From contig NBIV01000265.1 of NCBI GenBank assembly GCA_003194525.1, positions 1 to 64,000 of the forward strand: DNA of 64,000 nucleotides. Direction: 5' to 3'. Below the pieces are notes generated by a model, which saw only the letters and a list, made by a program, of their open reading frames with translations, had not been told where the DNA came from and did no database searches. This stretch comes from Gracilariopsis chorda. Lineage: Eukaryota > Rhodophyta > Florideophyceae > Gracilariales > Gracilariaceae. Position numbers and translations under genes: made by a program. Positions 8,812-19,316 of this stretch are shown here, piece after piece (the stretch's first letter is position 1; the number at the start of each line of letters is the position of its first letter).

Positions 8812-11800
8812 AGTAGCACACTGCACACTGAGTGTGCCGCAAAGGGTGGAGAGCAAGCTGCACAGTGAAGAGGAACCGCCCCACATAGAGCCGGAGAGGG
8901 GACTGTTTCCATGCTTATCGCAAAACCTTCAACTCAACCACCAGTTTTGAGTTAAGCCAAACATCGTGGTTTGTCTGAAGACGAGCATGTTCCAACCAGC
9001 TCCGAAGGTGGGCATTATAATGACCAAGATATGCTCCTCAGCGAAGAGAATTGCTGAGCGCGACTTTTCCGAACTTGGCGCAATCGCTTTGTCATTGGTC
9101 GAGTCTTCATCAACGTCAATAGCGAAGGAGACGTCCAGCAAGTCCAGGATGTTTTATGTAGCTTCCTCTGGAAGGGTTGAACGCTTGTGCAGCGTCCTCG
9201 AGGAAGGGGAGAGCCCCGGCGTCTTTTTGTTCCATATGGGAATTCCTAGGTTGCAAGGTAGAAGTCATGCATCGGAGCGGTCAAAAGCGTGGAGTTGAAG
9301 AGTGGGGCAGAGCAGCTTGCCGTATTCGTATCGTCGTCTCGATATATGTTATCAGCTTCGGTTGACCATGACCAACTGCTGCCAAACTTGGAAAACCTTG
9401 AGGTAAGAAGCACATATTCGAATCACTTGTCTTCCGCAGAAGGTTTTGGTAATGCTACTGCCGATACCCCAACTTCTGTTGCCCAACCAAAATAGCGAGA
9501 TGGGGCCACCCATACCGCAGACAACATCCCCTCTCATGTACCTAGAGGTTTATCACATAATAATCAAGCGGACTTGGACCACGGTAAGCAAACTGAAGAA
9601 GTGGTACAGCGTGCAATAAACGGAAATCAGTGAGAATGGGTATGTGAAGCAGAGCGCAAAAAAGGAATGCATTCGCCTTCGGATTCTTCTCTGTATGAAA
9701 GTGGGCAAAAAAGCCTAAGATTTGAAGATGCAGTAGCTGAGAATGGTTCGATTGTTGAGTGGCGATGTGATTCACAAACAACTTTCGCGAAGAGTATGGA
9801 ACAAGGTGCAGCGGATATACAGGGATATATCTTTCTGGCCTCAGCCTCTGTGGACAGCAATAGCTCTGACGCAATAGTAATATCGGACGTGAACAAGGAG
9901 TTGGGGAATACCATCAGTCTTGACGAAGCGGAGAGATAATTTGAGGAGCAGTCGCAGGTTACTTCTTCTTCTTTATGGGCGCACATTGTCTAATTGCGAC
10001 GCTGTGGTACAGCTTATCATAATTCCTTCTCAATCTCTCAACAGCTAAAGATAACCGCTAGCTACTCCTCGTGAATAACAAGTTCTCTCTACCCCGTTAC
10101 ACCAGTCTTAACTTCCGACTCAAAATATTGTTGATGGCTGTTGCTTGCTCCCACCCTGCAGCAGCCGTTCTACGCTCACCAACTGGTATTCCAAGACGTA
10201 GTAGAATGGTACAAAACTTCTGCGGGGAAACCCGAATGTATAATCCATTCCGTTCTGGCGCGTTTCGCCTCTTCCAGACTTTTCTCTGCTAATCCTTCCT
10301 CAACTCGAGAGAACGCCAGGTAAGGGGTACACCACGACAAGGCGGATTCCGTGTACTACGTTCGCGCCACCTAGAAGATCTGGTGACATCTTACCCTCCC
10401 TTTTCTCTTTACCCTTGGCGATAAAGGGCGGTAAGATCGGGTTGGGGCCCGTGTGTGCTGTAGATATCAGCGTAAGTTCAGAAAAACCCTGTAAACCCAT
10501 TCAGATCCTTGTACAGGCGGTGTTGCCATTTCCTAAAATCCCTGGTCTCCGTTGGAGACCCACCGCGATCCCGCCAGAGTTTCCGTGGGAACCTCCATGA
10601 TCCTTCTGGGAAAAGTTAGGGAAAGGTTGGTAAGATCCGCAGGGTTGCACGTGCCTCGTCCCTTCTGTTTCGCACAGATAAGGGGGTCATTTTCCGACGC
10701 TACCGCCCAGGTCTTCAGGCTTTCGGTGCGCCGACAGCCTGTCGCATGTTACATCTTATACAGCTGCCGAAGACGCAATTGTTAGTATTGTCCCGTATTG
10801 TGAATCTGTTTTCTTAATATTGTGACTACGTGATTCTAGAGACGCAACTGATGCCAACAAACCTGGTGTCTTAGCAGTTACGAAAGGTACAAGAACTAAT
10901 GTGCTTTCTTTCGCAGTTCAGGTAAAGAACGTTTTGTGCGGAATCTGGCGTCCCTTTGCTACCAGAACACGAGCTGAGAGAAGTACGACAGCAACGACGA
11001 TAAAAACATAGTCTTCATTCCGCCTAGTGTCATAGTCACGACCTTCTCCTCGGAACAGAAGTTCTCAAGGCAAATCCAGCTGTGAATACATTCCGTGCAT
11101 CCATTACTTTTCGATGATTCTAGATCATTGAATTTCAGCAAAACTTTCAGATGCAGATGAAAAGAATATAGGTATACACATACCTTCGGTATTTGTATAG
11201 TAAGGAACGTTCAAATGGTAGGAGTAATGGGAATATTGTATCCCTGATGTCTATCTGCAAAAAATTATGGAACGGATTGAAAGAAATTCTTCTCAGAAAG
11301 ATCTGTCTACGATGTTTATTTACAGATGTGCACATGGCAGATCACAACCTATGACAAAATATGCCGATGCATGATCTTGAAGTGAAGCTCCCGCACCACG
11401 ACAAGGTCGGATAAGAGATGCTCACAACGGATATGGGGATTGCTAACTACCAAGTATACACTCTAAGCTGGAGTTTAAAGGTGCATGCTCCTAGATCAGT
11501 ATGTCGAAGTTGAAAAGGTATGTTCTCTGATTTCAGCACTACAGAAACAGGGCAGTTTAGGGCCCATGTCCGTTCTCCATGTTTTACACTTTGGTCGAAA
11601 GTCGCCTCACAGATAAATGCACGTGCTCTTCGAACTAATTTTCTTTCTATCTTTAACGTGGGTAGCAGAGCCGTTGTTGTATCCATATCTGCAAGTACTG
11701 GTAGCCAAAGAGCATCTAAGACGAATCTACAAGCTGTTCTCGTCATGGCATCACTACCAGAACTCGCCGATATTCTTCTGTAACGGTGGAAATCTCTTAG

Positions 11801-11971
11801 ATCCACAAAAAGTGGCCATAACCCATTTTCCACCGGGAAAGAGCACCCAGTCCAATCCCGAGAAGCAAGCCCTCTTGCAACTCCAACAAGATTCAGTCAT
11901 CTCGAGATCTATCTCGCTGGAAAGAGTGTTGTACCCTTCGAAGCTAAAAATGTGATGATGCAAAATTCAAC

Positions 11972-12056
11972 ATGGGCAACACACGAGTTTTTGCTGGTCT
12001 GGCATTGCTGGCCATGATTTGCTCTTACGCTTCGCCGCCATCACAAAAAAACGAAG
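11972..12056 (+). CDS. Possible first exon of a secreted protein
   Basis: The ATG at 11972 opens a frame starting MGNTRVFAGLALLAMICSYA, which looks like a signal peptide: a short basic start, a hydrophobic core and a small-residue end. A GT follows at 12057 (AAG/GTACAAG), which could be a splice donor. The unspliced frame runs on into a 23-G run. No downstream exon was identified, so this may be chance. Confidence 0.18.
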
Positions 12057-12113
12057 GTACAAGGCCACATCTTTTGCACGTACTGCAGAGGCTAATGTCT
12101 AATGTTAACTTTT

Positions 12114-12136
12114 GGGGGGGGGGGGGGGGGGGGGGG
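12114..12136 (+). repeat. Run of 23 G
   Basis: An uninterrupted mononucleotide G tract. It is prone to length change and sequencing error, so any frame passing through it is unreliable. Confidence 0.9.
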
Positions 12137-12783
12137 CAAAGCCCAACAGGTTCAATCGATTTACAGTTTACATTAATATGTTGACCAACGGTTGTTTATT
12201 CCCTGGCTGGGTTCTCGAGATTTTGCCATGAGTGGCCCGATGAAGATTGACAGGCGCGTGCCCGTGCCATTCCGTTGAGAATGCTTATCGCTGGCGCTTA
12301 CATGTGGTGTGCGACGTGAGTGTAGTGGACTGAGTGAAATCTACTCGACGTTACGTTACTGGGTGTGATACAATGAGTTAAAAAGCGGCTAGCAATGGGA
12401 CTCGAGAACAAAATTGTTCATGTGGATTGATCGTTGTTCTCATGTTGACTGTGACGAAACGTCAAACGACTTAACCCCCAGAACAGGAGAATTTCTGGTA
12501 CCCTGGAACGGACGCTAAAGAGTGCCGAACGCAGCGAACAAAACGGAAGCTCAAAACGAAGATTGGAGGGCGAGACTACGAGCGCAGAAGCAGACGATCA
12601 AGATGTGAAAACACAACGCAGTTGAACATACAGGACATTCAAATTAGATTGTATATATATGTAGTGGTCAGTAGTCTATGCTACTAAAGATAAGTAAAGA
12701 AGTGACAAAAAAAAGAAAAACAGAACCATCAGCTATCGACTAAAGTACAACGCGTGGCAGCACGAACCACACAAAAAGGGGTG

Positions 12784-14127
12784 TTAGAACTTGGCACCGT
12801 ACGAATTACAAAGCTCCCTCACAAAAGCGAGAAACGCCTTGATATCCTTCTTCACAGTGCCCATTCCAAACGAAACCCTGAAACAGCCAATACCACTCGT
12901 GCAGTCATAAGCGGTATAACCCTTTCGAACGCACTCTGCGACGGAGAGGCCATCAATATCAAAGACGCGTTCGGCACATCCCGGGTTACAGAAACAGCCA
13001 GCTCGAATAGCAATACCACGACGTCCCGCTTCCCTCTCCACAAAGTGACAATCCATACGCTTTCCGCGACTGTCCAGTAAATCCATTGCAACGGTTCCGC
13101 CCCTCGGAATGGTGTTGTCATGAAGATTGGGGCCATAAATCAACGCCATTCGAGCGCCGTTTGCGTAGCGCATGTGTTGAATCTGGTGCAAAAAGGTGTG
13201 CGTAACGGTTGCCACATGCTTTGTAATATTGGGCATTCCGATTTTGGAAAGAAGATGAATGCCGTTGACAATGGCCGGGAACGACAGAAAGTCGACCGTG
13301 CCGTCTTGAAAAGCGTCCGCTCCGTCGTGCAGAATATGCAGGTCGGACGCAACAGACACGAATTTGACGGTGCCGCCCGCAAACCAGTTCTTCCTCAACA
13401 CGGACAAGGCGCTCTTTCGAACGATGAGCGCGCCGATGCCCGTCGGGTATCCAAACATCTTGTAGAACGAAATGGGCACAAAATCAGCTTGCACGCGCGA
13501 CAGATCGAGCGCGGAGGTGGGCGCGTACGCCGCGGCGTCCAGCAAGACGTGAATGTCCTTGGAGCGGGCATGGTGCACGAGTTGCAAATCATGACGCACG
13601 CCTGAAAAGTTGGACTGCGCCGGATACGCAAACAACGACGGTGCAGAACTGGCGGCGTTGTGCTTGTACAGATATGAGAGAGGTTGCGACAGTGTGAGAC
13701 GAGATTCCAAAGGAATTAGCACGGTGTTGCAACGAGCCATTCTGGCCGACTCCCTGAGCGCCAGCACGGAGTTGTGGTTATCGGCGGTGAGGTACAGGGT
13801 GGAGTCACGCTGGAAGGGAAAGGTCTGGGCGACGAGGTGAATGGCGGACGAGGCGTTTGCAGTGAAGATAAGCTCATGATCGCGCGCATTGAAGAAGCGT
13901 AAGACGGTTGTCTTGGCGCGGTGGAAGGCGGCGGTGGCGGCTGAGGACGGAAGGGAGGCGGAATGAGGATTGGCGTAGACGTTGGAGGAGAGATTTGATA
14001 TGTGCTGCTCGGGCAGCGACTTGGGCACGGGACATGCGCCGGTATAGTCGAGATAGACGACGTTGGAGCGGTCAAGTTGTGAGAACTGCTTGCGACGCAG
14101 TCTAGCAAAGGCGGAGGAGTCGGTCAT
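12784..14127 (-). CDS. Class V aminotransferase, molybdenum-cofactor-sulfurase-like
   Basis: 447 aa, PLP-dependent fold type I enzyme of the NifS/cysteine desulfurase class. It is closest in style to the N-terminal domain of Moco sulfurase (MOCOS/ABA3). Visible motifs are YLDYTG near the start, ANASSAIHL for cofactor binding, LLDAAAYAP with the Asp that holds the PLP pyridine, and SFYKMFGYPTG with the probable PLP Lys at residue 223. RAGCFCNPGC carries the candidate sulfur-accepting Cys near 378. Moco sulfurases move sulfur from cysteine to the cofactor of xanthine dehydrogenase or aldehyde oxidase. The C-terminal MOSC domain of full MOCOS is absent, so the true substrate is open. Single exon; the start is the only ATG that keeps the N-terminal motif. 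Same strand as SMC5, 465 bp downstream of it. Confidence 0.88.
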   Translation of the reverse strand: MTDSSAFARLRRKQFSQLDRSNVVYLDYTGACPVPKSLPEQHISNLSSNVYANPHSASLPSSAATAAFHRAKTTVLRFFNARDHELIFTANASSAIHLVAQTFPFQRDSTLYLTADNHNSVLALRESARMARCNTVLIPLESRLTLSQPLSYLYKHNAASSAPSLFAYPAQSNFSGVRHDLQLVHHARSKDIHVLLDAAAYAPTSALDLSRVQADFVPISFYKMFGYPTGIGALIVRKSALSVLRKNWFAGGTVKFVSVASDLHILHDGADAFQDGTVDFLSFPAIVNGIHLLSKIGMPNITKHVATVTHTFLHQIQHMRYANGARMALIYGPNLHDNTIPRGGTVAMDLLDSRGKRMDCHFVEREAGRRGIAIRAGCFCNPGCAERVFDIDGLSVAECVRKGYTAYDCTSGIGCFRVSFGMGTVKKDIKAFLAFVRELCNSYGAKF

Positions 14128-14592
14128 GGCGGGCGGCAGGCGGGCGAACGGCAGAGAAAGAAGGAGCAGGCAGGTGGGGAGGGCCTGAAGGCGAGGTGTG
14201 AGCGGGAGGGGGTGAGCAGCGGAGAGCCATGGCTGCTTTTAAGCACTTGGGGGGCCGAGCGCAACGGCGGCAAAGAACAGCAGCGGCCAAAGAGGACCCC
14301 CTGCGCAACGCGTCAAGTCTCTTTCCGCGCGCGCCTTCACAGCTCTGCAGATGATCGCGTCCGAAACGCGCCATGGCATGTGCCTTCACTTACAGCGCGT
14401 TTGCCGCCACGCAGATTTAGCTCCGCCAGCGCGCCAATCGGCGCCAGCCATGACGTGGCGGCGTAGCACTCCCCAACCCGCCAATCTGCCATGCATGCGC
14501 TTCCCGCCGCTGCCACCGTTCACACCCAGTTACACCCCCAGCCATCAAGTTAGCGGTATCCCCTTGCACTGTGTGCGCACTGCCATGCCCCC
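14128..14592. other. Spacer between SMC5 and the aminotransferase gene
   Basis: 465 bp that must hold the SMC5 3' end and the promoter of the aminotransferase gene, as both read leftward. No TATA-like box stands out; the sequence is GC-rich near the aminotransferase start. Confidence 0.4.
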
Positions 14593-17500
14593 TCACTCTC
14601 CACCCGCCGCCAGTATTTCTTCCTTCCCCCTCACCATGCCGTTGAAGATGATGTGCGTCTTGGTCTGCGTCTTCAACGGCATGTTGAGCTGCAGCTTCGG
14701 CGTGATCACGAAGCTCTGCGGCGACTCCTCCTTCTCCGCGTCCTCAAACATCATGCTCATGATCTTCAGCTCATTGTTCGGGTCCAGCCCCTGGTTCAGC
14801 TCATCCACAACCACAAACGGCGGCATGCGCTCTTCCTCCAGCAGCAGAGAGAAGCAGAACAGCATAGTACAACACATTTTCTCCCCGCCGCTATTCGCGC
14901 ACGCGCTGATCGCCCTCAGTCCAACGTCCTCCCGGTACGACACCAAGATCTGCAACGCCAGATCTCCCACCTTGTCCGATTCCGCGTTGATCAACTCCAG
15001 ATCCCCAGCGCACCCCAGTCGTTCGTAAAGGCTAGAAAATTTTACCCTCATCTTCGCAATGCCCTTGTTGAGCCAGCTCAGAAACTCCGCCTTCTCCCTT
15101 GACAGTCGTTCCCGCTTCGACCCATATCGTTTTTGCCGTTCCTCCATCTCGCGCCTCAGCGCCTCAATCTTTCGTTGTCGCTGTTCAAAGTGAGCAATCA
15201 TTCCGTCTCCGCCCGTCCCAAGTCCCTGCTCCTGACCCTCCAGCTCCGCAATCCGTTCCTCCAGTTCACTCGGTTCAATCGAGTGCAGTTCACTAAGTTC
15301 CTTTGCATGCTCCTTCCAGTCCTCATCCGTGATCACCCCCTTCGCCTTCTCAACCTTGCGTTTGTAATCGCGTCGAGCCACTTTCTCCTCCGCCCGTTTC
15401 TCCTTGTAGCTCTCCTCCATCTCCGCGATTTGCCGTTCACTTGACTCGTGCTTCCGTTGTTCGGCAGCCAGTTCGCCCGCCGCACAGCCCACTTCAATCG
15501 CCGCTTCATCCACCCGTCCAATTGCTTTTACAGATTGTTCCAGTACATCCACCATATCTCCAATAGCACCCACAACCTTGTTCTCCAGCTGTCCGATACC
15601 GCTTCGAATCGTCGTTCGCACTCCTTCAACATCATGATTAGCCGCCCGAGTTTTCGCCTGTTCAACCTGTCGTTCCAGAGCCTTCACGAGATCCTCACTT
15701 CTCTTCACCTCCGCCTTCCTCTTCTCCTTGTCACGTCGCTCCGCCTCAATCTGCCGCTTAGCCTGCTCAAGCTCTTGAATGCGCTGCATTCCCACCCTAA
15801 GTTTCTCCCGTGCAGCTTCCATTCGACCCTCCTCCTCCCGGATCTGATTGATCAATTGTTGCCGTTGTTGTCGCTGCGCAAACAAACTCTCCGCAAAGAA
15901 TCGGCCCGTGATACTCTCAAATGAATTGTCCATGCTCAGATTCCTCACACTGCGGTCATACCGCGACCCGACCAATTGCATGCGCGCATTCGGCGAGTAC
16001 CAAGCCGCAACTGCGTCCTCCCATTTCATCCGATCAATGCACTCATGCGCCGCCGATCGTTCCGTGCCCACGTGAACGTTGTGGAGGTTGAGCTGCGCAT
16101 TCAAAGCGGACTGAACCGCAGCCGGCGCTTTGTAAATATTACTAACGACATCAACAATGCCCAACGATCGAAGTGGATCGTCCACCGGTCGAGCGGGTAC
16201 CTGTCGCTCAACAGCATAAGCATCCGGTTCGTCATCGGGCGTAGTCGGCGACGTAAACACATTAGGCCGAAATCGAATCGCGCGATGACACTCTTCCAAC
16301 AACACGTTTGCATCCCTCATAGATTCGGTCACAAACGCGGTGATAAAGAAATCACCCGTCATAACGTGTTCCATAATTCGCGCATGATACTCACTACTCA
16401 CCTCGATTTCAGCTCCAACCGGACCGTACACGTGACCGTTGAACACGCCGCGCTTCTCCAAATCGCGGACCAGAGTGGCCACCTGATCAAGGGGCCTTCT
16501 CTTCCACCTCGACAAATGCTTGATACGTCCCCAACGAACGTCCGCAATTTGCTGTAATTGATGATTCGCAATCTTGATGTTCCGAGCGGCCTCAGAGCGG
16601 TCACGTTCAAACGCGGCATTGGTATCATGGTGATGAGCAATGTCAGCGCGCACCTTATTTCGTCGCTCATCAATGTGTCGAATGTGCTCATCCAAGAGAT
16701 GAATATTGACGTCGCCCACTTGCTCGCGCTGCTGCCTCGCGCGTTCATACTTGGCCGTGGCCAATTGAACGGCCTTTTTCAGCTGCTGCGCCTTGTACTC
16801 CGCGTCCCTATACTCGGCGTGTTTGCTTCGCAGCTGCGTATTGTTGGTTTCAACGTTGTTGTTACAGCGCGTCAACGGGTGTGCCAGCGTCTTGGACTGC
16901 TCCTTTGCAGCGCGCATGGTTTGTTTGGCCGCGTCCAACAACTGCTTCTTGTGATTGACAGGGGCCGAAGTGGCGTGATGCAAAGCGTGCTTGGCGTCGT
17001 TGAGGTTGGCTTCCATGTGCTTTCTTTCCCTCAACAAAGCGGCGTAAGCGTCCCTAGCAGCATCTTCCTCGGCGCACAACATGTACCTTCGGTACAGCTG
17101 CAACTTGTTCCTGACGGCCTGTTGCTGGCGATAGGCGTCAACCTCCTCGGCATTGGCGCGCTGTTGCTCCTGCAAGTTGTCAAGTCGGTGCTGCAAATGG
17201 TTGAGCTCATTTTGATCGGTGAGAATGTGTTTGTCCAGCGTCTTGAGTTGCTCAAAAGTGGTGGCACGTTCCGAGCCGCCCAAGGAGCGAATGGTGATAG
17301 TCAACAACTCATGCGGCTGCAAGTTGACAAACTCGGCAATCTTCTCCTGCGGCATGAATTGACTAAGGTTATCCAGTTGAATATCATAACGTTGACAGAC
17401 GTCTGCCACGATGCGACTGTGCGCACAGCGCTGACCATCCAGCAGGTACTCGTTGTTTCCGTCGGTATCGAAGCGCCTGGACACGGAGCGCACGCCCGAC

Positions 17501-17871
17501 GGGACGGAGTGGTCATAGATGAGGGCGGTGACTGCGGCGTGATGGGTGCCATGTTTAACGAAGCCGCCCAGGTCGGAGGTGCGGCCCAGCAGTCGCGGGT
17601 GGCCGCCGAACACAATGCACACCGCGTTGGCCACGGAGGACTTGCCCGTGCCGTTGGGGCCGATGATGAGGTTCATGCGGGGGCCGGGAACGATGGTGGT
17701 GTTGGAGAAGGTGAGGAAGTTGTGCATGTGCACGCGCAGCAGGTTGCCGCGGCGGAAGCCGGGGAAGGGGTGGATCGGGGCTGGCGGCGGCGCGCTGGCA
17801 AAGAACGAGGGCTCGCCGTCGGCGGCGGGCTTGTGGGGGCTGGAGCCCGGCAACGACGCGCTGCGCACCAT
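14593..17871 (-). CDS. SMC5: SMC5, structural maintenance of chromosomes protein 5
   Basis: 1092 aa from the ATG at 17871. The frame is open further upstream to 18375, but that extension is repeat-derived (His/Thr/Pro runs from a GT tract) and overlaps the neighbouring gene, so I reject it. N-terminal ATPase half: HNFLTF and Walker A GPNGTGKSS at residues 71-79, then a Q-loop region (LSQFMPQEKIAEF). Two long coiled coils flank a hinge at about residues 450-620. C-terminal half: signature NSGGEK near 993 and Walker B FVVVDELNQGLDP, the form typical of SMC5. With SMC6 and the Nse proteins it forms the nuclear complex for recombination repair and fork stability. The signature begins with Asn where most SMC5 have Gln. 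Length is normal for the family. No intron is seen. Confidence 0.93.
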   Translation of the reverse strand: MVRSASLPGSSPHKPAADGEPSFFASAPPPAPIHPFPGFRRGNLLRVHMHNFLTFSNTTIVPGPRMNLIIGPNGTGKSSVANAVCIVFGGHPRLLGRTSDLGGFVKHGTHHAAVTALIYDHSVPSGVRSVSRRFDTDGNNEYLLDGQRCAHSRIVADVCQRYDIQLDNLSQFMPQEKIAEFVNLQPHELLTITIRSLGGSERATTFEQLKTLDKHILTDQNELNHLQHRLDNLQEQQRANAEEVDAYRQQQAVRNKLQLYRRYMLCAEEDAARDAYAALLRERKHMEANLNDAKHALHHATSAPVNHKKQLLDAAKQTMRAAKEQSKTLAHPLTRCNNNVETNNTQLRSKHAEYRDAEYKAQQLKKAVQLATAKYERARQQREQVGDVNIHLLDEHIRHIDERRNKVRADIAHHHDTNAAFERDRSEAARNIKIANHQLQQIADVRWGRIKHLSRWKRRPLDQVATLVRDLEKRGVFNGHVYGPVGAEIEVSSEYHARIMEHVMTGDFFITAFVTESMRDANVLLEECHRAIRFRPNVFTSPTTPDDEPDAYAVERQVPARPVDDPLRSLGIVDVVSNIYKAPAAVQSALNAQLNLHNVHVGTERSAAHECIDRMKWEDAVAAWYSPNARMQLVGSRYDRSVRNLSMDNSFESITGRFFAESLFAQRQQRQQLINQIREEEGRMEAAREKLRVGMQRIQELEQAKRQIEAERRDKEKRKAEVKRSEDLVKALERQVEQAKTRAANHDVEGVRTTIRSGIGQLENKVVGAIGDMVDVLEQSVKAIGRVDEAAIEVGCAAGELAAEQRKHESSERQIAEMEESYKEKRAEEKVARRDYKRKVEKAKGVITDEDWKEHAKELSELHSIEPSELEERIAELEGQEQGLGTGGDGMIAHFEQRQRKIEALRREMEERQKRYGSKRERLSREKAEFLSWLNKGIAKMRVKFSSLYERLGCAGDLELINAESDKVGDLALQILVSYREDVGLRAISACANSGGEKMCCTMLFCFSLLLEEERMPPFVVVDELNQGLDPNNELKIMSMMFEDAEKEESPQSFVITPKLQLNMPLKTQTKTHIIFNGMVRGKEEILAAGGE

Positions 17872-18262
17872 TGGGGGTGGGGGTGTGTGTGTGTGTGTGT
17901 GGGGTGTGTGGGGTGGGGTGATGGGAGGGGGAAGGGGGGGGGGAAGGGAAGGGGGGGGGGCGCAGACGGGTGCAGGAGGCCGAACGGGGGCGGCTGGTGG
18001 CGGTGCCGCCGCGTTTTGGCGCCAAACGCGCAATTCGTGTGGCGCCAAACGAATTGGGGCGCGCTCGCGCGAAACGGAAGGCGGCGCCACAAGTAAAGCG
18101 CTAGCGCTCTTACCGTTCGGTATACTACCGTTGTACACATGTGTAGACTTAGCTGCACAAGCTCGCATCGCTTGCCGCTTCCCCCGCCAGACCTCTCTCT
18201 CTCTCTCCGCCTCTCTTTCACGAGAGCACTCTCTACAACTACAGTTGAGTTGCTCGCAACTG
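17872..18262. promoter_or_regulatory. Divergent promoter region with GT and G tracts
   Basis: 391 bp between the SMC5 start (leftward) and a small gene (rightward). It includes a GT repeat at about 17883-17900, G-rich runs to about 17960, and two similar segments near 18010-18060 with GGCGCCAAACG(C/A). The GGCGCCAAA pieces resemble E2F sites and would fit a replication or repair gene such as SMC5; that is inference. Confidence 0.4.
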
Positions 18263-18700
18263 ATGACGGGCGACGCCGCGCCGCAGCCGGTCGCGCAGCA
18301 GGCCGCGTGCGTGCTGCAGGCGCACCTGCGCACGCTCAACAGCGCGCTGCGACGAAGCTCCGCGTCGCTGTTCAACCCGCTGCTCTCGCAGCTGTACGCG
18401 CGCCACGTGCGAGTGGGCGTGCGACGCGGCGCGGCCGCGAGCGCTGCGCGCGCGGCCGCGCGTCTCGCCGACGCGCTGTGCGCACTGTGCGACGGCGGCG
18501 TGCTGGGCGCGCGCTTTGGCGCGTTTCACGTGCTGCGCTTCGCGTACGTGCCGGGCGCCATGGAGGCCACCGTCGTGGGCACGCTGCTTACGCGTCGCGG
18601 CGAACGGCGCGTGGTGCCGTACGTGCGCCTCGTGGCGCTCGCCGGAAGTGCGCGAAATTGGAGCTTTGTTCGCGACGAATTCGTGCTGCTCCACTGCTGA
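18263..18700 (+). CDS. Small protein of unknown function, 145 aa
   Basis: ATG at 18263, stop at 18698. Very GC-rich with a strong Ala/Arg/Leu bias, unlike the looser sequence around it. The pattern is a helical N-terminal half (Ala/Arg-rich) followed by alternating hydrophobic segments in the last 60 residues. It ends in NWSFVRDEFVLLHC, which recalls the final strands of NTF2-like folds, but this is a guess. No signal peptide or membrane segment. Overlapping minus-strand frames here are also open because of GC content, so the strand is not certain. Head-to-head with SMC5 and followed at once by a 148-bp tandem repeat that would form its 3' end. Confidence 0.5.
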   Translation: MTGDAAPQPVAQQAACVLQAHLRTLNSALRRSSASLFNPLLSQLYARHVRVGVRRGAAASAARAAARLADALCALCDGGVLGARFGAFHVLRFAYVPGAMEATVVGTLLTRRGERRVVPYVRLVALAGSARNWSFVRDEFVLLHC

Positions 18701-18703
18701 GAG

Positions 18704-18999
18704 CGTAGCTGTACCAACGTGGTACACCTGAGCTGTATGCTTGGTATTGGTAGTATGTAGTACGCTTGGTCCTGCCACAGTTCAGCTGTCCTGTGTGTCC
18801 TTCGTAGTAAAGTTTACCCTTGGTATACTACTAGCAATTCTAACCCTCTAACGTAGCTGTACCAACGTGGTACACCTGAGCTGTATGCTTGGTATTGGTA
18901 GTATGTAGTACGCTTGGTCCTGCCACAGCTCAGCTGTCCTGTGTGTCCTTCGTAGTAAAGTTTACCCTTGGTATACTACTAGCAATTCTAACCCTCTAA
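18704..18999 (+). repeat. Exact tandem duplication, 2 x 148 bp
   Basis: 18704-18851 and 18852-18999 differ at one site only (T at 18781, C at 18929). It begins three bases after the stop codon of the small gene, so it duplicates that gene's 3' flank. One-base divergence points to a recent event or to a sequence kept alike by exchange. Confidence 0.95.
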
Positions 19000-19188
19000 C
19001 TTTGCTGCGCGTTGCTTCCACGCTGTTGCGCACGCTGCGCAACGCACGCTGCAAAACGATTGGTCACCAGCGCGAGCAAAACGGCCCAGATATTTGGCAG
19101 CGTCCGGTCAACCAACGAGCGCGCGTCGCCCCCACCAGCAGCGCGTCATGCTATCTGCTGCGACGTGCGCCAACGATTGCGCGCGTAC

Positions 19189-19211
19189 ATATATATATAT
19201 ATATATATATA
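19189..19211 (+). repeat. AT dinucleotide tract
   Basis: About eleven AT units roughly 105 bp before the start codon of the DUF1838 gene. It could contribute to the promoter or be a neutral microsatellite. Confidence 0.8.
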
Positions 19212-19316
19212 CGTCTACTGCCCCCATTGCTCTTTCCTCCGCCAATGCGTCCGTGCTCGTGAAAAAGCCAAACCCCTTCGCTCGCGCTTCTTGTTCGTGC
19301 CTTTCGCGCTCCCACC

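Larger units (their letters stand above)
8812..12783. other. Intergenic region without a recognised gene
   Basis: Many short open frames (for example plus 8966-9298, plus 9667-9939, minus 11447-11833) but no domain or long frame. A split gene with small exons cannot be excluded: bases resembling splice signals occur near 10855-10930. I could not build a consistent model. The last 150 bp are the likely 3' flank of the aminotransferase gene. Confidence 0.35.

Noticed and set aside
8966-9939. A gene made of short plus-strand frames
   Set aside because: No domain, no consistent splice model.
17872-18375. N-terminal extension of SMC5 by 168 residues
   Set aside because: It is made of translated GT and G-rich repeats, overlaps the opposite gene and has no family match; SMC5 normally starts shortly before the ATPase domain.
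18239-18778. Minus-strand gene opposite the small protein
   Set aside because: High GC leaves several frames open; the plus frame has a sensible start, size and promoter position. Not fully excluded.
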